Shown here: one piece after another, positions 52,041 to 59,423 of the stretch
Position numbering within the stretch: the stretch's first letter is position 1
Layout of the letters: each line of letters begins with the position of its first letter
Notes under the pieces: model-generated
Told to the model about the DNA's origin: nothing
The model's database searches: none
Seen by the model: the letters and a program-made list of their open reading frames with translations, nothing else
Translations under genes and position numbers: made by a program
NCBI GenBank assembly: GCA_902786855.1
Contig: CADAEH010000005.1
Coordinates: 114,470 to 178,469, forward strand
Direction: 5' to 3'
DNA: 64,000 bases
DNA from: an uncultured Eubacteriales bacterium
GTDB lineage: Bacteria; Bacillota; Clostridia; Peptostreptococcales; Anaerovoracaceae

Positions 52041-53192
52041 ATGGAACTTATCAAAGAATTGCCAGCTGTGTTTGAAGAATTCGCAGAAGCAAGGAGAAAT
52101 GCTTTTGTTAATGTTAAGAAAGTCAAGGATCAGGGAATCCCGGTTATAGGTGCATACTGTACATATTTCCCAAGAGAGATCGCTCTGGCAGCAGGAGCTG
52201 CTTCAGTCAGTCTCTGTTCAACATCCGGGGAGACCATTCCATCTGCAGAGAAAGATCTGCCTGCCAACCTCTGCCCTCTGATCAAGTCCAGCTATGGATT
52301 TGCAAAAGATGATAAGTGCCCATTCTTCTATTTCAGCGATATAGTCATTGGTGAGAATACATGTGACGGCAAGAAGAAAATGTATGAGCTGATGAGCGAC
52401 TTCAAAGATGTCTTTGTCATGGATCTTCCTAATTCACAGAGTGAAAAAGGCCTTGAGCTCTACAAGGCTGAATGCCTCAGACTCAGAGATTATGTTGAAG
52501 AGAAGTTCGGCATCAAGATCACTGACGATGATCTTCGCAAAGCAGTAAAACTTGAGAACGATATTCGCAGAGCTAAAAAGCACCTTATCGATGTAATGAA
52601 AAAGGATCCTTGCCCGGTAAGCGGAATGGATATGTTCAAACTTCTCTACGGAAGTGAGTTCAAATTCGACCGTACGGTCATAGTTGATGAACTCAATTCT
52701 ATAGCTGACAAGATCGAAAAAGAATATGCCGAAGGCAAGATGCTTGACAAGAAGCCACGTATCGTAATTACCGGATGCCCTATCGGCGGAGTAACTGAAA
52801 AAGTCATTAAAGCTGTTGAAGAAAACGGCGGAGTCGTAGTAGCAATGGAAAACTGCGTTGGCGCAAAGCAGTATGACAGACTCGTTGATGAAGATGCAGA
52901 AGACATCTGGGGAGCTCTTGCAGAGAGATATCTTAATATCGGATGCTCTGTTATGACACCTAACCCTAACAGATATGATCTTCTCGGAAGAACGATCGAT
53001 GAATATAAAGCAGACGGTGTTCTGGAAATGACACTTCAGGCATGTCATACATACAATGTTGAGCACAAGTCAATTGAGAGATTCTGTACAGAAAAGAAGA
53101 ATGTCGGATACTTCATGGTTGAGACAGACTACTCAACAGCAGACGTAGCACAGCTCAATACACGTATCGCAGCATTCATCGAAATGCTCTAA
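52041..53192 (+). CDS. Double-cubane-cluster / 2-hydroxyacyl-CoA dehydratase family protein (YjiM-like)
   Basis: The only plus-strand protein gene. The 383-residue protein belongs to the HgdB/DCCP family: IGAYCTYFPREIALAAGA near 36-53, LCPLIKSSYGF near 78-88, ENTCDGKKKMYELM near 109-122, a central VITGCPIGGVTEKVI near 239-253, ENCVGAKQYD and LQACHTYNVEHK. The conserved cysteines fit ligands for two bridged [4Fe-4S] clusters. Relatives are double-cubane reductases or dehydratase subunits that need an ATP-dependent ASKHA activator; the single polypeptide without a partner points to the DCCP type. A GAGAGGAGAA site precedes the ATG and a strong terminator follows. Confidence 0.85.
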   Translation: MELIKELPAVFEEFAEARRNAFVNVKKVKDQGIPVIGAYCTYFPREIALAAGAASVSLCSTSGETIPSAEKDLPANLCPLIKSSYGFAKDDKCPFFYFSDIVIGENTCDGKKKMYELMSDFKDVFVMDLPNSQSEKGLELYKAECLRLRDYVEEKFGIKITDDDLRKAVKLENDIRRAKKHLIDVMKKDPCPVSGMDMFKLLYGSEFKFDRTVIVDELNSIADKIEKEYAEGKMLDKKPRIVITGCPIGGVTEKVIKAVEENGGVVVAMENCVGAKQYDRLVDEDAEDIWGALAERYLNIGCSVMTPNPNRYDLLGRTIDEYKADGVLEMTLQACHTYNVEHKSIERFCTEKKNVGYFMVETDYSTADVAQLNTRIAAFIEML

Positions 53193-53218
53193 AAACAATC
53201 ATAGAACAGTCATAAAAT

Positions 53219-53252
53219 GCGGGATCAGGTCGAAAGCCTGATCCCGTTTATT
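53219..53252 (+). terminator. Strong bidirectional terminator between the DCCP gene and coaE
   Basis: CGGGATCAGG pairs perfectly with CCTGATCCCG over a TCGAAAG loop and is followed by TTTATTTTATG on the plus strand and by ATTTTATG on the minus strand. It separates converging genes. Confidence 0.92.
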
Positions 53253-53272
53253 TTATGATACTTTACAAAACA

Positions 53273-53860
53273 TCATATTGTACTCAGGACATAATCAACT
53301 TCTTTAAGGAGTTCTTCTATCGTACCGTTATTGATCAGTATAACATCTGCTGAGCTCGTTTTTTTATTTTCATCAGCTTGTGATCCTATGATAAGATCTA
53401 TTATCGCAGGATCAATATTGTCACGTGCCATGACGCGCTGTTTACGAAGATCATGATCTGCAGTAACGACCCAGACCTGATCATAGTTTCCCTCCTGACG
53501 TGTTTCAAAGAGGAGCGGGATATCAAAGAACAGAGCTTTCTCACCTTCAGAAGCTTTTTCTTCCTTGATTTTTTCTATATCTTCAAGAACAACTTTCGTT
53601 GTACCTTCCTCTAAAATGGCTTTATACTTTGGTTCCTGAAAGACAAGGTCTCTCATTTTGCCGCGATCAAGACTTCCGTCTTCCTTTATGAAGTCAGGTC
53701 CGAAGTGCTCAAGGATATATGGCATTGCTTTTCCGCCCGGTCCGGTCATTTCACGTGACATCTTGTCAGCATCTATAACAGTGTATCCTTTTGAAATGAG
53801 ATAGTCAGTAACGGTTGATTTTCCGGCGCCGATGCCACCTGTAACAGCGATTGTGATCAT
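53273..53860 (-). CDS. coaE: Dephospho-CoA kinase
   Basis: A 195-residue kinase, the last step of coenzyme A synthesis. It starts ITIAVTGGIGAGKSTV with the P-loop at residues about 7-14 and includes VIDADKMSREM near 30-40 and LLFETRQEGNYDQVWVVTAD near 110-129. ATG 53860 has GAAAGG 9 bases upstream and gives the usual N-terminus; longer readings have no support. It follows polA with a 59-base gap, an order common in Bacillota. Confidence 0.95.
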   Translation of the reverse strand: MITIAVTGGIGAGKSTVTDYLISKGYTVIDADKMSREMTGPGGKAMPYILEHFGPDFIKEDGSLDRGKMRDLVFQEPKYKAILEEGTTKVVLEDIEKIKEEKASEGEKALFFDIPLLFETRQEGNYDQVWVVTADHDLRKQRVMARDNIDPAIIDLIIGSQADENKKTSSADVILINNGTIEELLKEVDYVLSTI

Positions 53861-53919
53861 ATCAGTTAGCCTTTCTTTTACTATAGTTAGATTTTGTGAT
53901 CTTCCCTTTTGGTGCTCGA

Positions 53920-56586
53920 TCATTTGAGATCATACCATGTTTTTCCGGAATGGATATCACATACAAGTTCGACTGCAAGTTCTGCCGCTCCCTTCATGCA
54001 TTCATCCAGAATGGACCTGACTGCATCTGATTCGCTTTCCGGTCCTTCAACGATCAGTTCATCATGGATCTGGAGTATCAGTCTGGATTCAAGTTTGCGA
54101 TTCTCAAGTTCAAGCGTTACTGAATTCATTGCAAACTTTATTATATCAGCAGCAGTACCCTGGATAGGAGTGTTCATGGCAAGTCTTTTTGCCAGCTCCC
54201 TTTCCATAAACTTTCTGGATGCAAATTCCGGGATCTGTCTTATCCTGCCGAAATAAGTCCTTACTTCCCTGTTCTTTTCTCCTTCAACGACCTGCCCGTC
54301 AAGATACTCCTTTACGGCTTTATGCTTGGCAAAATACTCGTTGATATACTTCTGCCCCTCTGTTCGGGAAATGTTAAGACTCTCGCCCAGCCCAAAACCG
54401 CTCATTCCGTACACGACACCGAAATTGACTGCTTTCGCTTTTGTCCTGTCGAGCGGTGTCACTTCATCCTCCGGTATCTCGAATACTCTTGAAGCTGTAG
54501 CACGGTGTATATCCTTCCCCTCCCGGAAGTCATTGATCAGTGACTCATCACCGCTTAGAGAAGCAAGTATCCTGAGTTCTATCTGTGAATAGTCAGAGCC
54601 AGTGAAAATGTTGTTCCCGCTGCTGACAATAAATGCTTTTCTGATGAGCCTTCCATAATCATCGCGGATAGGGATATTCTGGAGATTAGGCTCTGTACAG
54701 CTGAGTCTGCCTGTAGCAGCAACAGTCTGCATGAAGTGCGGTCTTACCTTACTGTCTTCACCTATCACAGTCTGGAGGCCTTCAACATATGTGCTGTTAA
54801 GCTTGGCGAGCTTTCGGTATTCCAGAACATCAGCTACGATACTGTAGCTGTCTTTGAGTTTGTCAAGAACATCAGCAGCGGTCGAATAACTGCCGGCCTT
54901 TCCCTTTGCTTTCGGATAAGGGATCCCCATCTTTTCAAACAGAATGACTGATAGCTGTTTTGGAGAATTGATATTGAATTCCTGCCCGGCTTCATCATAT
55001 ATCCGTTTTTCTAAAGAACTGATGTTGTCTTTTATCTCATTGCCTATGTTTTTCAGGATATCAGGATCGCACTTGATACCTGAAAATTCCATTTTTGCCA
55101 GAGTCAAAACAAGTGGCATCTCACATCTGTCAAAGAGATCTCTGAGACCGTTATCATCAAGCATTTTTGCCTGTTCTTTCATTACAAGAGCTGAATAGAA
55201 AGCTCTCCTGAGGCAGTCGTTGAGACTTAATTGTTCACTTTTATAATTAACAGCATCTGAAAGAATGCCGGTCTCCGATTCATCTGCCGCATATCCGATA
55301 TGCCTGAGAAGCAGCTTGTCCAGAGGATACTTCTGTCTGTTTGGATCGAGCAGATATTCTGCAACGGTAGTGTCATGGAACGGAGCAAGAGACACATCAA
55401 AGCCACTGAGAGCGGAATATAAAACTTTCTTAAGACCGCATCCGCAGAATCTGTATCCGCACTCTGAGAGCTCCTGAAGAATAATACCTGCATCCATCGG
55501 AGTCACAGTCTGAATGCATCCCGTTCCTGTCTCAGGATGATACAGAGCAAACCCGGTGATATCTGCCCTGCTGAGATGGTTGTTGTCACATGAAGCTTCT
55601 ATTGAAACTATACTCTTTTCAGGAACGCTGGAAATGAATGATCTGAAATCAGTTGTTTCAATGTTTTTTATTGCGGCGTCCATGTCGATACCGGATGCCT
55701 GAGGTATATCTGAACTTACAGCCGGACCTTCACTCTGAAGTTTTTTAATGAATGAATTGAATTCCAGCTCAGTGTAAACTTCTATAAGTTTTGTCAGATC
55801 TGGCTGTTCGAATTCAAGATCTTCCCACGCAAAATCGATAGGAGCATCGGTGTTGATCGTTGCGAGCCACTTTGACAACCTTGCGATTTCAGCATTCTCA
55901 CGGATGTTTTCACCCATTTTGCCTTTGATCTCATCTGCATGGTCGAGAACATTTTCGAGAGTCCCGTATTCGGTCAATAAAGCGATTCCCTTCTTTTCAC
56001 CTATTCCCGGAACGCCTGGGATATTATCGGACTTATCTCCCATAAGCCCTTTGAGATCTATGAATTGCTGCGGAGTAAGTGAGTATCTTTCCATCATAGC
56101 AGCTTCATCATAAACGTCAAATTCACTCATTCCGCGCTTATTTATAAGAACATTGACATTCGGACTCACAAGCTGGAGTTCGTCCTTGTCACCGGATATT
56201 ACGAGCGTTTTCAGACCCTTTTCAGATGCCTTGACAGCGAGCGTCCCTATGATATCATCAGCCTCATATCTCGGCTTTTCCAGTACAGCGATATTCATAG
56301 CTTCAAGCACTCTGTGCAGCCAAGGTATCTCGGTCAGAAGTTCTATCGGAGTCTGCTGCCTCCCTGCTTTGTAATCTTCATACTGCTCATGTCGGAACGT
56401 TTTTTCCTTCATATCAAACGCAACTGCGATATAGTCAGGGTCGTAGTCTTTTATGATCTTGTTGAGCATGTTGATAAATGCAAAAATGCCCTGCGTATGG
56501 ATGCCTTTGGAGGTAACCATGGGCCGCATGGCAAAATATGCTCTGAACAGAAGGCTGTTGCCGTCAATAAGGACTAGTTTTTTCAT
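53920..56586 (-). CDS. polA: DNA polymerase I
   Basis: An 888-residue Pol I. About 1-290 is the 5' nuclease domain (LVLIDGNSLLFRAYFA, LKGLMGDKSDNIPGVPGIGEK). About 300-480 is a degenerate 3'-5' exonuclease-like domain in which the DxE motif is replaced (SIVSIEASCDNNHL), so proofreading is unlikely. The polymerase domain (about 510-888) has motif A (GSDYSQIELRILA), the RTKAKAVNFGVVYGMSG finger helix and motif C (LILQIHDELIVE). ATG 56586 is chosen because AAAGGAT lies upstream and the N-terminus fits. It follows the P1 peptidase gene with a hairpin between. Confidence 0.95.
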   Translation of the reverse strand: MKKLVLIDGNSLLFRAYFAMRPMVTSKGIHTQGIFAFINMLNKIIKDYDPDYIAVAFDMKEKTFRHEQYEDYKAGRQQTPIELLTEIPWLHRVLEAMNIAVLEKPRYEADDIIGTLAVKASEKGLKTLVISGDKDELQLVSPNVNVLINKRGMSEFDVYDEAAMMERYSLTPQQFIDLKGLMGDKSDNIPGVPGIGEKKGIALLTEYGTLENVLDHADEIKGKMGENIRENAEIARLSKWLATINTDAPIDFAWEDLEFEQPDLTKLIEVYTELEFNSFIKKLQSEGPAVSSDIPQASGIDMDAAIKNIETTDFRSFISSVPEKSIVSIEASCDNNHLSRADITGFALYHPETGTGCIQTVTPMDAGIILQELSECGYRFCGCGLKKVLYSALSGFDVSLAPFHDTTVAEYLLDPNRQKYPLDKLLLRHIGYAADESETGILSDAVNYKSEQLSLNDCLRRAFYSALVMKEQAKMLDDNGLRDLFDRCEMPLVLTLAKMEFSGIKCDPDILKNIGNEIKDNISSLEKRIYDEAGQEFNINSPKQLSVILFEKMGIPYPKAKGKAGSYSTAADVLDKLKDSYSIVADVLEYRKLAKLNSTYVEGLQTVIGEDSKVRPHFMQTVAATGRLSCTEPNLQNIPIRDDYGRLIRKAFIVSSGNNIFTGSDYSQIELRILASLSGDESLINDFREGKDIHRATASRVFEIPEDEVTPLDRTKAKAVNFGVVYGMSGFGLGESLNISRTEGQKYINEYFAKHKAVKEYLDGQVVEGEKNREVRTYFGRIRQIPEFASRKFMERELAKRLAMNTPIQGTAADIIKFAMNSVTLELENRKLESRLILQIHDELIVEGPESESDAVRSILDECMKGAAELAVELVCDIHSGKTWYDLK

Positions 56587-56618
56587 GTTTTGATGATCCT
56601 TTTCTGTGAACATACAAC

Positions 56619-56646
56619 GCCGGTCCCTGCTGAACACGGGACCGGC
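56619..56646 (-). terminator. Strong hairpin between the P1 peptidase and polA
   Basis: GCCGGTCCC pairs perfectly with GGGACCGGC over a 10-base loop. On the minus strand it is followed by GTTGTATGTT, a weak T-tract, so it may terminate the peptidase gene in part and leave some read-through to polA. Confidence 0.6.
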
Positions 56647-56673
56647 ACTGATTATTGAATGCGTTACGTTGCT

Positions 56674-58293
56674 CTACTTACGTATTATATCTCTTGATGC
56701 AGGTAATCCGTATGCACTTTCTGCTGAGTGAGCTCCATCAATGATAGCATACTGGAGAACATCAGTTGCAAGTGCTGCAAAAGCATCAAAGTTGACTTCC
56801 TGGGTACATGTCGACATAACGAAGACTGTATCGCCGTCAAGTGTCATATGAACAGGCTTGATTGCCCTGGCATATGCATCATGAAGTATAGAGGCAAGCT
56901 TGTTTGCCTGAGACTTTGTTATAATTGCGTTGGTTATGACACAGGATATCGTAGTATTGAAAGTTATATCATATCCAAAATCGGCCTTGTCTTCTTCACT
57001 TAATTCGAACTCGTCCTCTTCCGGAGGTATCTCCTCTTCTTCTTCTTCCCGGTCAGGCTCGTCGAAAGTTTCCTCTATCTGAAGTTCTTCCTGTTCCCGA
57101 ATCTCTTCCTGCTGTATTGGAGTGATTTCTATGATATCCGGTGCTTGTGCAGGTTCTTCTTCAGTTTCTACCGGTTCTCCTTCAGATTCAGGCTCAGACT
57201 CGTTTTCAGATCCATCTTCAGATACTGATACAGGTTCGTCATTCTCAGGGATCTCTGCAGTGATTGTTTCATCAGCGGTCTGCTCATCATCAGCATATTG
57301 TGGCTCAAAAGAGACATCTTCCTGCGTTATTGTTTCATTATCATCAGGTATGTATACGCTGACCTCTTCAGATGGGGTGTCGGCAAGTTCTGCAGCTTCG
57401 GGTTCGTTCTGCTCTGCGGTTTCTTCCTGTTCAGGCAGAGATGGTGTTTCTTCTGCAGTTTGAAGTGGTTTCGTTTCAGCCTGCTCCTGCAGATATGAAG
57501 CCATAAGTGCCTTAGCTATATCTTCCTTTTCATTTCCACTGGACGTTTCTTCAGACAGGGATTTTTTCTTAGCTTCTTCTGCTGCCAGATGCTTTATATC
57601 TGACAGTTCAATGTCAGGTTCGGAATCAGGATGGATCATCCCTTTAAGGACTTTGACAGTCCCCATGATTTCTGTTCTGTCAGGACTCAGAAGACCTGAA
57701 ATAATGTTCCCGGCACCGCTGTATACATCAGCGCAAGCATTAACAGCGGCTATTGCGCCAACTTCTATAATACCATCACCACAGGCAAAAGTTCCGAGAC
57801 CGGTCTTCATTGCCCTGTCCATGCCGAGTATTTTGCCGACAGATGTACCTGTTCCTGCACCATGGTTGCCGGTTTCAAAGGTGCCGTCATACGCATTTCT
57901 GACAGCTTCCCGGCCCATATTGACGTCAGGGAAAACATCATTTCTCCCGACTTCGAGGTCAAAAAGTGAAGCACCTGTTACTATCGGAATTGATAGATCG
58001 CCTACCTTGAAGCCGGCACCTTTCTCTGCAAGTGCACGCATTACACCGCTGGCAGCTTCAAGACCGAACGCCGATCCTCCGCTCAGGACAACGGCATTGA
58101 TTTTCGACACAGTGTTTTCAGAACGCAGCAGATCAGTCTCCCTGGTCGCAGGCCCCCCGCCTCTGACATCTACTCCGGCTACAGCACCTTCATCAGCAAT
58201 TATTACAGTGACTCCGGTCCCGGCTTCGGTATTCTCTGCATTTCCCAGCCTGAAGCCGTCGATTTCTCTGATATCGATCTTTTTAAGTTTCAT
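56674..58293 (-). CDS. P1-family (DmpA/NylC-type) self-cleaving peptidase with a long acidic insert
   Basis: A 539-residue N-terminal-nucleophile hydrolase from ATG 58293. Residues about 1-230 are the alpha part: GVTVIIADEGAVAGVDVRGGGPATRETDLL, VVLSGGSAFGLEAASGV, NHGAGTGTSVGKILG. The beta part starts at Thr447 in FNTTISCVITNA, the expected self-cleavage site (Asn/Thr in NylC). Between them, residues about 247-432 are about 190 residues rich in Glu/Asp/Pro/Ser, absent from ordinary members (about 330-390 residues). Family members cleave N-terminal residues from peptides or amides. The insert leaves both folded parts intact and would end up as a tail of the alpha chain. Confidence 0.85.
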   Translation of the reverse strand: MKLKKIDIREIDGFRLGNAENTEAGTGVTVIIADEGAVAGVDVRGGGPATRETDLLRSENTVSKINAVVLSGGSAFGLEAASGVMRALAEKGAGFKVGDLSIPIVTGASLFDLEVGRNDVFPDVNMGREAVRNAYDGTFETGNHGAGTGTSVGKILGMDRAMKTGLGTFACGDGIIEVGAIAAVNACADVYSGAGNIISGLLSPDRTEIMGTVKVLKGMIHPDSEPDIELSDIKHLAAEEAKKKSLSEETSSGNEKEDIAKALMASYLQEQAETKPLQTAEETPSLPEQEETAEQNEPEAAELADTPSEEVSVYIPDDNETITQEDVSFEPQYADDEQTADETITAEIPENDEPVSVSEDGSENESEPESEGEPVETEEEPAQAPDIIEITPIQQEEIREQEELQIEETFDEPDREEEEEEIPPEEDEFELSEEDKADFGYDITFNTTISCVITNAIITKSQANKLASILHDAYARAIKPVHMTLDGDTVFVMSTCTQEVNFDAFAALATDVLQYAIIDGAHSAESAYGLPASRDIIRK

Positions 58294-58425
58294 AAAAGCA
58301 TCCCCATACAAGTCCATTTACCATAAAACCTAATAATTTTCTTTATTTTACCACAAATAAGCCGTGTTTTGTCATTTATATCAGTATCCGGACTGTTAGC
58401 ATGTGTCTTATGCGGTCTGGACAAT

Positions 58426-58618
58426 AAAAAAACCCGGAATACCGTCAAGCCGATAATTGACGCCCTATCGAAACAGATAAGGTGGGTACTTCCTTATCTC
58501 AACCGCTGTAGTCCACTCACAGGAGGCTGTACATTGGCTTTCGCATCGGAATCCCTTTAAGAAAGTGTAGGTTCAATTAAAGACACTTGACGCATACCCC
58601 AGGATTTGGATTAATGCT
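58426..58618 (-). ncRNA. ssrS: Probable 6S RNA
   Basis: A 193-base RNA in the 338-base gap between yebC and the peptidase. On the minus strand the 5' segment CCTGGGGTATGCGTCAAG pairs over about 17 positions with the 3' segment CTTGACGGTATTCCGGG, followed by seven T, so it ends as a self-contained terminator. In between lie an internal hairpin AGATAAGG/CCTTATCT and an apical region (AAAGGGATTCC, GTACAGCCTCC). A long closing stem, a large central bubble, an apical arm and a length near 190 fit 6S RNA, which binds sigma-A RNA polymerase. It has its own promoter and no coding frame. The family call is from structure and memory, not search. Confidence 0.75.
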
Positions 58619-58624
58619 TATTTA

Positions 58625-58653
58625 ATTATAATCAATCAAGATCGAGATCGCAA
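58625..58653 (-). promoter_or_regulatory. Sigma-A promoter of the 6S RNA
   Basis: TTGCGA and TATAAT on the minus strand separated by 17 bases. The -35 lies inside the last codons of yebC, and the start would be near 58618. The perfect -10 box fits a strong stable RNA promoter. Confidence 0.65.
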
Positions 58654-59351
58654 TTAAAGTAGACCTTCTGAACGTCGTCGTTATCCTCAAGTGTTGTGAT
58701 AAGTTTTGTAAGTGACTTTTCAGCACTCTCATCACTGACATTTGCTTCCATAGACGGGATCTGCTCTATTTCAGCTTCAACTATTTCATAGCCGGCATCT
58801 TTCATCGCCTGATGAACTTCATTGAATGCTGAAGGCTCGGTCCTGATCTCGAAATTATCATCATTGACGATCATGTCGTCAGCTCCTGCTTCAAGAGCTG
58901 CCTCCATCACTTCATCTTCATCGAGATCTTCTGAATCTAAAATGATTACTCCGGCGCGTGAAAACATGTATGAAACGCACCCCGGTGTTCCGAGATTTCC
59001 GCCGTTTTTATCAAAGACCGATCTGACAAAAGATGCTGTCCTGTTCTTGTTGTCTGTGAGAGCTTCTACGATGATCGCGACACCGCTTGGACCGTATCCT
59101 TCAAACTGAAGCTCTTCATATGATTCTCCCCCGAGTTCGCCTGTACCCTTCTTGATAGCTCTGTTGATGTTATCGTTAGGCATCCCGATTGCTTTGGCCT
59201 TGTCGATCGCTACTCTGAGAGAAGGATTGAATTCAGGGTCTCCTCCGGCCTTAGCTGCTACGATGATCTGCCTTGAATACTTGGTGAACATTGCAGAACG
59301 CTTGGAGTCCTGCGCTGATTTTCTGTTTGCAATTGTTCCATGTCTGCCCAA
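58632..59351 (-). CDS. yebC: YebC/PmpR-family DNA-binding regulator or translation factor
   Basis: A 239-residue YebC protein. The N-terminus GRHGTIANRKSAQDSKRSAMFTKYSRQI and the GMPNDNINRAIKKGTGE segment (near 50-65) are diagnostic, and GPSGVAIIVEALTDNKNRT follows. TTG 59351 is chosen as the start: AAAGGAGG lies 8 bases upstream and the protein then begins as MGRHGTIA, as usual. A GTG three codons upstream is too close to the ribosome site. Members are called transcriptional regulators, and some relieve ribosome stalling. It is followed by the 6S RNA. Confidence 0.94.
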   Translation of the reverse strand: MGRHGTIANRKSAQDSKRSAMFTKYSRQIIVAAKAGGDPEFNPSLRVAIDKAKAIGMPNDNINRAIKKGTGELGGESYEELQFEGYGPSGVAIIVEALTDNKNRTASFVRSVFDKNGGNLGTPGCVSYMFSRAGVIILDSEDLDEDEVMEAALEAGADDMIVNDDNFEIRTEPSAFNEVHQAMKDAGYEIVEAEIEQIPSMEANVSDESAEKSLTKLITTLEDNDDVQKVYFNCDLDLD

Positions 59352-59394
59352 TGGAGACACCTCCTTTATGACGAATCTTTTTTCTTATGTTACA

Positions 59395-59423
59395 AGTATA
59401 CTACCAAAAGCCTTATTCTTCAA
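59395..59423 (-). promoter_or_regulatory. Sigma-A promoter of yebC
   Basis: TTGAAG and TATACT on the minus strand with a 17-base spacer. The -35 lies within the last codons of the activase gene. No terminator is seen between the two genes, so yebC may also receive read-through. Confidence 0.65.

Noticed and set aside
57611-58333. A 240-codon plus-strand open frame opposite the P1 peptidase
   Set aside because: Low-complexity Ser/Pro/Ala translation complementary to the conserved peptidase; no independent support.
58320-58425. An imperfect hairpin (CCAGAC..GCAT / ATGC..GTCCGG) upstream of the P1 peptidase
   Set aside because: Pairing is broken by mismatches and no T-tract or known leader motif follows; nothing else is seen in that stretch.
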